Notes: generated by a model not told the origin, from the letters alone. A stretch of 46,904 nt of DNA from Peptostreptococcaceae bacterium (GCA_030532705.1 JAUNKR010000012.1:1-46904), one strand, 5' to 3'. Numbered from the stretch's first letter, positions 8,871 through 17,344 are shown. Translations and numbers: made by a program.

Positions 8871-9298
8871 TAACAATCGCGGAGAACTTGTCGAAGCGAA
8901 GCGTATAAATTTGATGCGGTCGTGAAACGATGTTTGGATCTGTGGGACATATTCGATCGTAGAAGAGGAAGGGGATTTTGCTAACGTTTATGGCGGAGAG
9001 ACATTTTTATTTTTGTTAAAGGTTGAAGTTTGTCAAATAAAATAACTGATTTTCAGAGGGGGTAAGTTGAAAAATTTTTAGATCGTCCAAGAAAATTTTG
9101 GATATTTGCTTAGGCTTCGGAGGAAACTGTCGAAAGATAAACAAGAAGAGGGTCGTGTAGGGCTTGTTGAAATATTTTTGGTACCATTCGATGAAATATA
9201 GCTATAGTTTATAAGAGTCTGTGAAACATTCTAATAAAAGTTGAATTGAAACTTGACGAAAAATGTTATATAATAAACTTTAGAATGGAGGCGATACT
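8871..9298. other. Gene-free divergent region
   Basis: Between the minus-strand hydrolase promoter and the plus-strand DUF2156 gene lie about 430 bases. I see no open frame, no tRNA and no clear hairpin with a T run. It is AT-rich (9000-9250) and ends in the promoter at 9246-9274. It may be decayed sequence. Confidence 0.6.
9246..9274 (+). promoter_or_regulatory. Promoter of the DUF2156-comEC-holA operon
   Basis: TTGAAA (9246-9251) and TATAAT (9269-9274) are 17 bases apart. The start region of the DUF2156 gene follows within 25-45 bases. Confidence 0.75.
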
Positions 9299-10210
9299 AT
9301 TAGCGTATTTGATGAATTGGAAGGCCTAAGGCCGATAAGTGCAGATTCTTTGCAAGAAATGGGACCTTTTTTCAAGCTGGTGAACTATGAGGCCTGTGAA
9401 TACAATTTTATTACTTTGTATATGTGGCAGACGGTATATGACTTCCATTTTGCTACGACGGATGATTTTATGGTGGTTTTTGGCGTGAAGGAGGGCGAGT
9501 TGTTCGCGATCCAGCCTTACTGCCGACCGGAGCATTTTGAAGAAGCGATGCGATTTATCGAGTCTTTCTTCAAAAAACTGGATCAAAAACTGGAGTTTAA
9601 AGCAGTGACCGAGGAAGTGCTGCAAAAGATGGATGCTTTGTATCCGGGGCGTTTTCGTTGGGAGACGAGCCGCGATGATTCAGACTATATCTATGAAGCC
9701 GAAAAGTTACGAACGCTTGCCGGCAGAAAGATGCATTCTAAAAAAAATCATTTGAATGCTTTTATCAAAGAATATGGGGAGAGATTCGTGTATAAAAGGC
9801 TGGAAAAGAATGATTTTGTAGATTGTATCCGACTTGCTGAAAAATGGGCTTTTTCTCGAGAAAAGGATCAGAATTTGATCGGAGAAAATCTGGCGATCAA
9901 AAAGGTCTTTAAGAATTATTCGAGGTTCAGCAAGCTGAAAGTGGGGGGCATTTATATCGATAATCAACTGGAAGCTTTTACTTTTGGGGACTATCTCAAT
10001 CCGAATATGGCTTTGATCCATATTGAAAAAGCAAACCCGGATATCCGAGGGCTTTATACGGCGATCAACAAGTTCTTTATGGAAAATGAATTTCCGGATG
10101 TAGAATTTGTCAATCGGGAGGATGATCTGGGGATCGAGGGGCTTCGAACCGCCAAGCTTTCGTATAAACCAACGAAATTGGTGGATAAATACTCGGTTTT
10201 TGAGGAGTGA
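9299..10210 (+). CDS. DUF2156 (phosphatidylglycerol lysyltransferase C-terminal-like) protein
   Basis: The protein of about 300 residues matches the standalone DUF2156 family. Near the N-terminus it has 'LRPISADS' and 'NYEACEYNFITLYMW', in the middle 'RKMHSKKNHLNAFIKEYGERF', and later 'GLYTAINKFFMENEF' and 'FVNREDDLGIEGLRTAKLSYKPT'. The fold is GNAT-like; related domains in MprF move amino acids from tRNA to lipids, but the standalone form has no proven role. The start is odd. GGAGG (9287-9291) has no ATG, GTG or TTG at the right distance, but ATT at 9299 is 7 bases downstream and in frame. The only normal candidate, TTG 9317, lacks a binding site. A TAG at 9281 closes the frame upstream. The Eis-like gene follows 13 bases later. 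Confidence 0.85.
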   Translation: MSVFDELEGLRPISADSLQEMGPFFKLVNYEACEYNFITLYMWQTVYDFHFATTDDFMVVFGVKEGELFAIQPYCRPEHFEEAMRFIESFFKKLDQKLEFKAVTEEVLQKMDALYPGRFRWETSRDDSDYIYEAEKLRTLAGRKMHSKKNHLNAFIKEYGERFVYKRLEKNDFVDCIRLAEKWAFSREKDQNLIGENLAIKKVFKNYSRFSKLKVGGIYIDNQLEAFTFGDYLNPNMALIHIEKANPDIRGLYTAINKFFMENEFPDVEFVNREDDLGIEGLRTAKLSYKPTKLVDKYSVFEE

Positions 10211-10223
10211 GTTGGAGGACGAG

Positions 10224-11492
10224 ATGAGAGACAAGAAAATCGAAATTCGAGTAACTTCAAATAAAGATAAGAAGGCAGTCAAGGATCTGTGGAACTACAG
10301 CTTCTCGGATACGGATCGTTTTACTGACTATTATTTTAGCGAGCGCTTCTCGCCGGATAATACGGTGGGTTTGTTCAGTGACGATCATTTGGAGGCGGCA
10401 TTACAGCTAAATCCCTACAATCTGGTGATCAGTGATGTGATCACGGAGGTCAGATATGTTGTGGGTGTAAGCGTTCAGCCGGAATCCAGAGGGCAGGGCT
10501 ATATGACGAGCCTGATCCGAGAAACGTTGAACATGCAGTATCAAAATGGCGACGAATTTTCGATTTTAATGCCGATCGATACGAGAATATATGAGAAATA
10601 CGGTTATGCAAATTGTTTTTTTCGACATGAGTTTTTGATGGATCTGGATCGCATCGATGCGAGACCGACCCGATACCATGTTCGGCGTCTCGACTTGCAA
10701 AGTGTGGAGAATGTTGAGCGGGATATCCATAATCTGAGTCAGATCTATTATGATGCGGTATCCAGCAACCATAGTTTTATCAGCCGAAATTCGCGTTATT
10801 GGAAAAATCGGATGGCGGAACTTGCCGTGGAGGATGGACAGTTTTTTATCGCTTATGATGGAAAGACGCCGAAGGGCTATGCGATGATCATCGCGAAGAC
10901 GAGCGATGGGATCGGAAATGTGGTGGAGATGGCATTTGGGGATAAGGATGCATATCATGCACTGATGAAGCTGATCAAATCCCATATAACGCAATTTAAG
11001 CGTGTTCGGATCAACACGCCGCAGGTTGAAGAATTTTTGTTGATGAGTCAATTTGATAATCAGATCGAGCATCGGGTGCAGCCTTTTATGATGGGGCGTG
11101 TGATCGATGCAGAAAAGGTCTTGGATGTTATTTTATATAAGACACATATTTTCGGGGACAAGCGACAGGAGAAGTTTAACGATCCGGAGGAGCTTGCGGT
11201 CGAGATCAAGGATCCATACATCAAGGAGAATAATATCACGGCGATCTGTAAGGACGGAAAGGTCTTGCGGATGGTGCGAGAGAGCGCAGAGGACGGTCAG
11301 GTGGTGAGTCATACGGTGGAAAATCGTCTGACGATGGATATTGCAGCGCTGACACAACTTTATACGAAAGCGATCACGCTTCGTAAGTTGTATCAGATGG
11401 GCAAGATCACGATGTCCGGAGACAAGCTGTATCTTTTTGAAAAGCTATTCGGGACGGAGACCGGTTCGAGCTATGTTAATGATTATATATAG
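10224..11492 (+). CDS. Eis-like GNAT acetyltransferase
   Basis: The 422-residue protein matches the Eis family in layout. An N-terminal GNAT domain has VSVQPESRGQGYMTSLIRETL (acetyl-CoA loop RGQGY), followed by LMPIDTRIYEKYGYANCFFRHE. A second degenerate GNAT region and a C-terminal sterol-carrier-like domain follow ('VLRMVRESAEDG', 'LTMDIAALTQLYTKAITLRKL'). Eis enzymes acetylate varied amines, including aminoglycosides, but homologues in clostridia are mostly uncharacterised. The ATG at 10224 has GGAGG at 10214-10218. A longer open frame from 10107 overlaps the previous gene and is rejected. It lies 16 bases before comEC. Confidence 0.86.
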   Translation: MRDKKIEIRVTSNKDKKAVKDLWNYSFSDTDRFTDYYFSERFSPDNTVGLFSDDHLEAALQLNPYNLVISDVITEVRYVVGVSVQPESRGQGYMTSLIRETLNMQYQNGDEFSILMPIDTRIYEKYGYANCFFRHEFLMDLDRIDARPTRYHVRRLDLQSVENVERDIHNLSQIYYDAVSSNHSFISRNSRYWKNRMAELAVEDGQFFIAYDGKTPKGYAMIIAKTSDGIGNVVEMAFGDKDAYHALMKLIKSHITQFKRVRINTPQVEEFLLMSQFDNQIEHRVQPFMMGRVIDAEKVLDVILYKTHIFGDKRQEKFNDPEELAVEIKDPYIKENNITAICKDGKVLRMVRESAEDGQVVSHTVENRLTMDIAALTQLYTKAITLRKLYQMGKITMSGDKLYLFEKLFGTETGSSYVNDYI

Positions 11493-11508
11493 TTTTTAAG
11501 GAGGGAGT

Positions 11509-12834
11509 ATGACGAGGCGGCTTTCACTATGGGTGTTGGTTTGCGTCGCGATGGCTTCCTTTTTTGTTGTCCGTTTTTTTGAACCGCCGATCGCTTTGTC
11601 GGGCTCTTGTGACTTGGAAGCGAAGGTGCGGGAGATCAAGCGGCAAGGGTTCGTGTCTCAGATCCGGACCAAAGAGATGATCATCAAATATTATGGAGAG
11701 GTCGGGGATCTTCGGGCAGGCGATCGGATCTATGTCAAAGGGAAATGCGTCGATGTACGCAATGTTTCGGAGAAGCATTACTCCGAAAAGTCGGCTCGTT
11801 ATTGGACCGGGCGCGGTATCTATCTTCAGATGTATGCGAAGGAGCTGAAGATCGTTCGCAAAAATTATGATCTTTATACTTTGCGTCATGATCTGATCGA
11901 TTTTACGGATGGAAAGCTCGATGCGATGTACGGAAAGGATGCTCCGATGATCAAAGCGTTGGTGTATGGGGATCGAAGTGAGATGTCCGGCGAGCTGATG
12001 GAGATCTTTTCGAAGAGCGGAACAGCACATATTCTGGCTTTGAGCGGTTTTCATGTCGGGATCCTGGCGGTCGCGATCCATGTGCTCCTTGCAAAAAGGT
12101 CGGTCCAAAGTCGCGGGCTGATCATCTGTGTATTATTGGTGTTCTATGCTTTTTTGACGGGGCTCAGACCATCGATCTTACGGGCGGTGATCTTCTTCGG
12201 GCTGTATTATTTATCATTTCTTCGATATGAAAAATTCGATCTGTTCAGCGTATCCTGTATGACGGCATCGATCTTGCTCGTGATCGAACCGAGGTATCTA
12301 TATGATCGGGGATTTGTGCTTTCTTTTGCCGGAGTGAATTCGATCGCTTTGTTCTACATTCTGCTTCGGCAGGCAGTGCAAAAGTTTCGATTTGCTTCGC
12401 ATCCGATCACACAAGCGATCCTAGTGACGATCTCGGCACAGGTCTTGACCTTGCCGCTGGGCTGGTATTATTTTGGACGGTTGTCCATCGTGTCGGTTTT
12501 GTCCAATCTGATCGTGATGCCGCTGATCTCCATTCTGATGATCCTGGCGATCCTATCGCTGTTTGTTCATCTGCTGAGTCTGATGATGCCTTTCTTTTAT
12601 GCGATGGATCTTGGCTTGGTCGCATCGGTGCGGTTTTTGCAAAGTCTCGTATTGAGATCGAATGAATTTTTCTCGGATCTGCCGTATGCCTATTTCGATC
12701 TGGAGCCGCTTTCTACGATCGAGCTTTTGATTATGTATTTTGTGATCTTTGCGCTTTATCTGATATGGGAGCTACATACTATTAAGGAGAATCGATATGA
12801 ACCACAAAGAATTAAAAAAATTATTATTGAGTGA
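11509..12834 (+). CDS. comEC: ComEC/Rec2 channel protein lacking the C-terminal hydrolase domain
   Basis: ComEC forms the membrane channel that takes up single-stranded DNA in natural competence. The 441-residue protein has an N-terminal membrane segment (about 5-22) and an OB-like extracellular part (about 30-125). The competence domain includes the hallmark TAHILALSGFHVGILAVAI and LTGLRPSILRAVIFFGLYYL, followed by several membrane helices. B. subtilis ComEC has about 776 residues and ends in a metallo-hydrolase domain that is absent here. The frame ends inside the holA start with no sign of a frameshift. A matching secreted hydrolase is at 7958-8824. AAGGAGG lies at 11498-11504. comEC next to holA is a classic Bacillota arrangement. 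Confidence 0.9.
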   Translation: MTRRLSLWVLVCVAMASFFVVRFFEPPIALSGSCDLEAKVREIKRQGFVSQIRTKEMIIKYYGEVGDLRAGDRIYVKGKCVDVRNVSEKHYSEKSARYWTGRGIYLQMYAKELKIVRKNYDLYTLRHDLIDFTDGKLDAMYGKDAPMIKALVYGDRSEMSGELMEIFSKSGTAHILALSGFHVGILAVAIHVLLAKRSVQSRGLIICVLLVFYAFLTGLRPSILRAVIFFGLYYLSFLRYEKFDLFSVSCMTASILLVIEPRYLYDRGFVLSFAGVNSIALFYILLRQAVQKFRFASHPITQAILVTISAQVLTLPLGWYYFGRLSIVSVLSNLIVMPLISILMILAILSLFVHLLSLMMPFFYAMDLGLVASVRFLQSLVLRSNEFFSDLPYAYFDLEPLSTIELLIMYFVIFALYLIWELHTIKENRYEPQRIKKIIIE

Positions 12835-13858
12835 ACATAAATTTATTTTTATCGGGGAGGAGTTTTATCTTCTCGGCTATGCGCTGGAGTTTTTGAAACA
12901 GGGGTTGATCCCTGATTTTGCGATGTTCAATTATATCGAGATCGACCAAAAGTCCACGTCATATCCGGACTGTATCGCTAAGCTGGATGCGGTACCGATG
13001 ATGGATAGTCGAAAGATCGTGCATATCAAGAATTTTAATTTTGCGGTGGATAGCAATACTTGGAATAAAAAGGAGCTGGAGGATTTCTGTGAAAAGGTGT
13101 CGGATACGCCGCAGGATCTGGTGCTCATCTTATCCAATGATACGATCTCAAAACCGGGCAATCTGAAGCTGATCAAGGATCTCGGCAAGGTGATGCGTAT
13201 TGTCAATTTCGAGCGTCTGAACAACAAAGAGCTGAGCGATTTTTTGGAAGAGCGCTTTGAAGTGGAACTTGGAAAAGGGAAGATATCCAAGGAGGTGATC
13301 GCAAAATTTGTCCAGCTGTCAGGTTATCTGCAAAAAGAGTCGAAGGTCGATCTTCATCGGATCGAAGGGATGTCGGCAAAGCTGGAAGCCTATTATCGCG
13401 AGTATGGCAAGCTGGAAGTCGGCGATGTGGAATTTTTGTTTGAACCGCCCGTTGATGGGGATATTTTCCGATTGATCGATGCGATCTCCGTCGGGAATAA
13501 AAGCGATGCTTTTTTGCATTATCACGGTCTGCGATCCAAAGGGGAAGCGAACATCAAGATCATGGTGACGATCGGGAAGATCTTTTCGACTGCTGTCAAA
13601 TCGAGCTATTATCTTGAGGAAGGTTACGGTCAGGATGCGGTGGCAAAGGAGCTTAAAAAGAGTCCTTATGCGATCGGGAGTGCGCGCAATCTGGTCAGAA
13701 AGCTGGGGCGAAGATGTCTGATCGATCTGATCGATGCGATCATCGAGGTCGATTATTCGATGAAAACGGGGATGCTCGATGAATCGGTATATGGAGAGAT
13801 AGCGCTGATGAAGATGCTGGAGATCGTCGAGGAGAGCAAAAAGGGTAAAATTTCATAA
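12797..13858 (+). CDS. holA: DNA polymerase III subunit delta
   Basis: HolA opens the beta sliding clamp as part of the clamp loader. The 353-residue protein shows the delta-subunit N-terminal domain (IGEEFYLLGYALEFLKQ), the 'VPMMDSRKIVHIKNF' and 'DLVLILSNDTI' strands, and a helical C-terminal collar (GDIFRLIDAISVGNKSDAFLHY). Delta subunits lack a working Walker A motif, and none is seen. The ATG is 7 bases after AAGGAG (12784-12789), within the last 38 bases of comEC, so the two are coupled. rpsT follows on the other strand, as in many Bacillota. Confidence 0.92.
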   Translation: MNHKELKKLLLSEHKFIFIGEEFYLLGYALEFLKQGLIPDFAMFNYIEIDQKSTSYPDCIAKLDAVPMMDSRKIVHIKNFNFAVDSNTWNKKELEDFCEKVSDTPQDLVLILSNDTISKPGNLKLIKDLGKVMRIVNFERLNNKELSDFLEERFEVELGKGKISKEVIAKFVQLSGYLQKESKVDLHRIEGMSAKLEAYYREYGKLEVGDVEFLFEPPVDGDIFRLIDAISVGNKSDAFLHYHGLRSKGEANIKIMVTIGKIFSTAVKSSYYLEEGYGQDAVAKELKKSPYAIGSARNLVRKLGRRCLIDLIDAIIEVDYSMKTGMLDESVYGEIALMKMLEIVEESKKGKIS

Positions 13859-13864
13859 AAAAGA

Positions 13865-13900
13865 CAAAACAAAAACCATAGTGCAAACTATGGTTGTTTC
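13865..13900. terminator. Bidirectional terminator between holA and rpsT
   Basis: A perfect 9-bp stem AACCATAGT/ACTATGGTT (13874-13882 and 13887-13895) with loop GCAA has a T-rich tail on the minus strand (for rpsT) and a shorter TTGTTTC tail on the plus strand (for holA). A second small palindrome (13908-13923) sits beside the rpsT stop. Confidence 0.82.
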
Positions 13901-13927
13901 TGTGCTATATAACTCAAGTTATAAGTA

Positions 13928-14191
13928 CTATTTCGCTGCATTCAATTTTGCTGCAAGTCTTGAAACTTTTCTGGAAGCGGCATTCTTGTGGATCGTTCCT
14001 TTCGCTGCAAGCTGCATGATCTTCTTTTGAGCATACTGGAATGTTGAGTTTGCAAGCTCCTTATTTCCTGCTGCTAATGCTTCTTCGAATCTACGGATAG
14101 CAGTTTTCACCTGAGATTTTCTCATTCTATTTACGGACGTTTTCTTTGCAATAACAAGAATTCTCTTCTTTGCGGATTTAATATTTGCCAA
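13928..14191 (-). CDS. rpsT: 30S ribosomal protein S20
   Basis: The 87-residue basic protein is S20. It begins (M)ANIKSAKKRI, continues SVNRMRKSQVKTAIRRFEEA, and ends with NAASRKVSRLAAKLN, the typical S20 C-terminal helix. It binds 16S rRNA early in small-subunit assembly. The start is TTG at 14191, 8 bases after GGAGG on the minus strand. The alternative GTG at 14200 would overlap the binding site and add residues not found in the family. E. coli rpsT also uses TTG, where weak initiation allows autoregulation. Confidence 0.94.
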   Translation of the reverse strand: MANIKSAKKRILVIAKKTSVNRMRKSQVKTAIRRFEEALAAGNKELANSTFQYAQKKIMQLAAKGTIHKNAASRKVSRLAAKLNAAK

Positions 14192-14236
14192 TGGTTTCAC
14201 CTCCTCGTCGTGTAATGGGCATTAATAACGTATATG

Positions 14237-14265
14237 AGTATACCACAGTTTTTTAAGAGTGTAAA
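14237..14265 (-). promoter_or_regulatory. rpsT promoter
   Basis: On the minus strand, TTTACA (14265-14260) and TATACT (14242-14237) are 17 bases apart, with a TGG just before the -10 that fits an extended -10 element. Confidence 0.8.
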
Positions 14266-14392
14266 CAAAAATCTTTGTAAAATGAAAAGAAATTTTTGCG
14301 AGGTATTTTTGGGAGTTTTTTCTTATATATAAGGAAGAAACTACATTTTGTTTTTTTGAAGATAGACGAAGATCGCCAATATTTGTGGAAGC

Positions 14393-14408
14393 ATACAATA
14401 TATTGTGC
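14393..14408 (+). promoter_or_regulatory. NrdR box 1
   Basis: A palindromic ACAATATATTGT core (14395-14406) matches the NrdR-box consensus (acaCWATATATWGtgt). It lies about 60 bases upstream of the nrdD -35 box. Its centre is 75 bases from box 2, close to seven helical turns. Confidence 0.75.
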
Positions 14409-14457
14409 ATCGTTCAAAAAATATCGGATAAGATCCCCATATCTTGAGCAAAAGCTA

Positions 14458-14486
14458 TTGAAACTCTACACTATATATTGTATAAT
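14458..14486 (+). promoter_or_regulatory. nrdD promoter
   Basis: TTGAAA (14458-14463) and TATAAT (14481-14486) have a 17-base spacer. NrdR box 2 covers most of the spacer and the start of the -10, so bound NrdR would block RNA polymerase. Confidence 0.85.
14468..14483 (+). promoter_or_regulatory. NrdR box 2
   Basis: ACACTATATATTGTAT is close to the NrdR consensus. It overlaps the nrdD promoter. NrdR is a zinc and nucleotide-binding repressor of ribonucleotide reductase genes; its own gene is not in the window. Confidence 0.8.
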
Positions 14487-14517
14487 ATCATAAAAAATAC
14501 ACGAGATAGGGGGGCAG

Positions 14518-16671
14518 ATGATGCTACAGGTGATAAAAAGGGACGGCACCAAGGTTCCTTTTGATAAAGAAAAGATCGTGATCGCGATCAAAAAAGCCAT
14601 GAATAGCAGCAGTGGAGTTTACGAAGAAGGTTTGGCGGAAAAGATCGCAGATGAGATCGAAGAATTTGCAAATACACTACATAAGGAATTGACCATTTAT
14701 GGTATCGAGGATCAGGTCTATTACAAGCTGATTCAATATAATAATCCGGCAACGGCGAGAGCTTATGAAAACTATAAGGCGGTTCAGGCATATAAGCGAC
14801 GTGTGAACACGATCGACGAGGATGTTGTCGGAATACTTAATCGAAGCAATATCAGTGTGATCGACGAAAACTCCAATAAGGACGCGAAGATCGTTTCGAC
14901 CCAGCGGGATCTGATCGCCGGGGAAGTGTCCAAGGATATCGCGCGCCGCTTGACCATCCCGACGGATATCGTTCAAGCGCATGACAGCGGGGCGATCCAC
15001 TTTCATGATATGGATTATATCATTCAGCCGATGTTTAACTGTTGCCTGATCAATCTGGAAGATATGCTGACCAATGGAACGGTGATCAACGGGAAGAAGA
15101 TCGATTCTCCTCGCTCTTTCCGAGTCGCTTGTACGGTGACGACTCAGATCATCGCACAGGTGGCGAGCGGTCAATACGGCGGACAGAGCATCAACGGGAT
15201 CGATCGGATCTTGGCTCCTTTTGTGCGCAAATCCTATCATAAATACTACGAAAGCGTGGTCGAAGAACAACGAGAGGTCTATGGGATCGAGCCGGATCTT
15301 GTGAAGGCGGAGGAGATCGCTTGGAAGCGTACCCGAAAAGAGATCAAGGACGGCATCCAGACGATACAGTATCAGATCAATACATTGATGACGACCAATG
15401 GACAGGCTCCTTTTGTGACATTGTTTATGAATTTTCAGCCGGGCTATGAATATGAGCGTGAGGCGGCATATATTCAAGAGGAGATCCTTGTGCAACGCTA
15501 TGAGGGGATCAAGAATGAGCAGGATGTTTATGTGACACCGGCTTTTCCGAAGCTGATCTATGTGCTGGATGAGCATAATGTGCATCCGGACAGCAAATAC
15601 TATTATCTGACAAAGCTGGCGGCAAAATGTACGGCCAAAAGAATGTATCCGGACTATATTTCGGCGAAGAAGATGCGCGAGAATTACGAAGGCAATGTGT
15701 TCAGCCCGATGGGCTGTCGCTCTTTCCTTGCGCCTTGGAAAAATGAGCAGGGAGAATATGTCTTTGACGGACGCTTCAATATGGGGGTCGTGTCATTGAA
15801 TCTTCCTCAGATCGGGATATTGGCAAATGGTTCGGAGCAAAAATTCTTTGAGATCTTGGATAAGCGATTGGATCTTGCGAAGAAGGCATTGATGCTTCGA
15901 TATGATCTGCTAAAGAATGTAACGAGTGACTGTTCTCCGATCCACTGGCAATATGGAGCGATCGCGAGATTGGCGCCTCATGAGAATATATTGAAGTTTA
16001 TGAACAGCGGTTATGCGACACTTTCGCTTGGTTATATCGGTCTGTATGAAGCGACCAAGCTGATCAAAGGGGTCTCGCATACTGCGCCGGAAGGCAAATG
16101 GTTTGCACTTCGAGTGATGGATACGCTCAATGAGGCGGTGTCTTCATGGAAGGCGGAAACAGGGATCGGTTTTGCACTCTACGGCACGCCGGCGGAAAAT
16201 CTGACCAATCGATTCTGCTCGATCGATCGCGCTCGTTTCGGGGTGATCGAGGATATTACGGACAAGGGATACTATACGAACAGCTATCATGTGGATGTTC
16301 GAGAGGAAATATCGGTATTTGACAAATTCGCCTTTGAAGCGGAATTTCAAAAGCGTTCCAAAGGAGGCTGTATTTCCTATGCGGAGATCCCGAATATGAA
16401 TCACAATGTACAAGCGATCGAAGCGATGATCCAATATATCTACAACAATATCACCTATGCCGAGTTCAATACGAAATCCGATTTTTGTCATGCCTGCGGA
16501 TATGACGGAGAGATCCTGATCGATGAAAACAATGAATGGGTCTGCCCGCAATGTGGAAACGCCGAGCGCAGCAAGCTGACCGTTATTCGAAGGACCTGCG
16601 GATATTTGGGTGAGAATTTCTGGAATGAAGGCAGAACACGAGAGATCAAGGATCGGGTGATGCATATCTGA
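14518..16671 (+). CDS. nrdD: Anaerobic ribonucleoside-triphosphate reductase
   Basis: NrdD reduces ribonucleoside triphosphates to dNTPs with a glycyl radical, without oxygen. The 717-residue protein has an N-terminal ATP-cone (VIKRDGTKVPFDKEKIVIAI, about 1-95) that senses ATP/dATP. The catalytic barrel includes AHDSGAIHFHDMDY and NCCLINLEDML. A zinc-binding CHACGYDG...CPQCG site lies near residue 655. The C-terminal RRTCGYLGENFW loop holds the radical glycine near residue 695. ATG codons at 14518 and 14521 are both possible after an AGGGGG site. The nrdG start overlaps the stop. The NrdR boxes upstream predict control by dNTP demand. Confidence 0.97.
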   Translation: MMLQVIKRDGTKVPFDKEKIVIAIKKAMNSSSGVYEEGLAEKIADEIEEFANTLHKELTIYGIEDQVYYKLIQYNNPATARAYENYKAVQAYKRRVNTIDEDVVGILNRSNISVIDENSNKDAKIVSTQRDLIAGEVSKDIARRLTIPTDIVQAHDSGAIHFHDMDYIIQPMFNCCLINLEDMLTNGTVINGKKIDSPRSFRVACTVTTQIIAQVASGQYGGQSINGIDRILAPFVRKSYHKYYESVVEEQREVYGIEPDLVKAEEIAWKRTRKEIKDGIQTIQYQINTLMTTNGQAPFVTLFMNFQPGYEYEREAAYIQEEILVQRYEGIKNEQDVYVTPAFPKLIYVLDEHNVHPDSKYYYLTKLAAKCTAKRMYPDYISAKKMRENYEGNVFSPMGCRSFLAPWKNEQGEYVFDGRFNMGVVSLNLPQIGILANGSEQKFFEILDKRLDLAKKALMLRYDLLKNVTSDCSPIHWQYGAIARLAPHENILKFMNSGYATLSLGYIGLYEATKLIKGVSHTAPEGKWFALRVMDTLNEAVSSWKAETGIGFALYGTPAENLTNRFCSIDRARFGVIEDITDKGYYTNSYHVDVREEISVFDKFAFEAEFQKRSKGGCISYAEIPNMNHNVQAIEAMIQYIYNNITYAEFNTKSDFCHACGYDGEILIDENNEWVCPQCGNAERSKLTVIRRTCGYLGENFWNEGRTREIKDRVMHI

Positions 16672-17168
16672 TGCGTTATGGACAGATCCGGCAATTCGAT
16701 ATTGCCAATGGAGAGGGGATCCGCACAAGCATATTTGTGACGGGATGCACCCATTGTTGTAGAGGTTGTTTCAATAAAGAATATCAGGATTTTGATGCAG
16801 GGATGCCTTGGACGGATCAAGAGACAAGGCAGGTTATTGAATATTTGAAAGATCCGATGATCAAAGGGCTCTCCCTTCTTGGAGGGGAGCCTTTTCAAAA
16901 TGCTGTGGGATTGGCAGAGATCGTCCGTGAGATCAAAAAGGAGAGTCCGAAAGATATCTGGGTCTATTCGGGCTATACCTTCGAGCAGATCTGTGCCGAT
17001 GATCAAATGAAAGAGCTTCTTATCCTCTGTGATGTGCTGGTCGATGGGCTGTTTGTCGAAGAGAAAAAAGATCTTCGCTTGCGTTTCAGGGGTTCCTCTA
17101 ACCAGCGTATCATCGACATTGCGCCTTCCTTAGAAAAAGGACAGGCGGTGGAGTATATCTTGAGATGA
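16671..17168 (+). CDS. nrdG: Anaerobic ribonucleotide reductase activating protein
   Basis: NrdG is the radical-SAM activase that creates the glycyl radical on NrdD. The 165-residue protein begins MRYGQIRQFDIANGEGIRTSIF. It has the CxxxCxxC [4Fe-4S] motif at C26, C30 and C33, with an extra Cys at 29, then LLGGEPFQN (the radical-SAM GGE motif) and VYSGYTFEQI. The start overlaps the nrdD stop by one base, so the two are coupled. The length matches the family. Confidence 0.95.
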   Translation: MRYGQIRQFDIANGEGIRTSIFVTGCTHCCRGCFNKEYQDFDAGMPWTDQETRQVIEYLKDPMIKGLSLLGGEPFQNAVGLAEIVREIKKESPKDIWVYSGYTFEQICADDQMKELLILCDVLVDGLFVEEKKDLRLRFRGSSNQRIIDIAPSLEKGQAVEYILR

Positions 17169-17213
17169 TGTTAAGAAGATCGTAAAGAGAGTATCCGAAA
17201 GAATGATTCGAAG

Positions 17214-17237
17214 GAGCGGTGAAAGCTGCTCTTTTTT
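17214..17237 (+). terminator. nrdDG terminator, copy 1
   Basis: The hairpin GAGCGG/GCTGCTC closes on a GAAA-type loop and is followed by six T. A near copy lies 77 bases downstream. Confidence 0.82.
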
Positions 17238-17290
17238 GTATGCGATTATGCACAAGAATCAATGGAGATATGACGGAAGTCAATTTGAAG

Positions 17291-17314
17291 GGGCGATGAA
17301 AGCCGCTCTTTTTT
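17291..17314 (+). terminator. nrdDG terminator, copy 2
   Basis: The GGGCG/CCGCTC hairpin has the same GAAA loop and a run of six T. The flanking bases resemble copy 1 (both preceded by ATT-C/T-GAAGG and followed by G), which suggests a local duplication. No gene lies between the copies. Confidence 0.78.
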
Positions 17315-17344
17315 GTGCCACGATCAGATCAAGATGAATTCCTA

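Noticed and set aside
13908-13923. TATAACT/AGTTATA palindrome beside the rpsT stop
   Set aside because: Only a 2-4 base loop and no T run; the nearby GCAA-loop hairpin is the better terminator.
14222-14493. Two short open frames in the rpsT-nrdD gap
   Set aside because: They overlap the promoters and NrdR boxes and have no ribosome binding sites.
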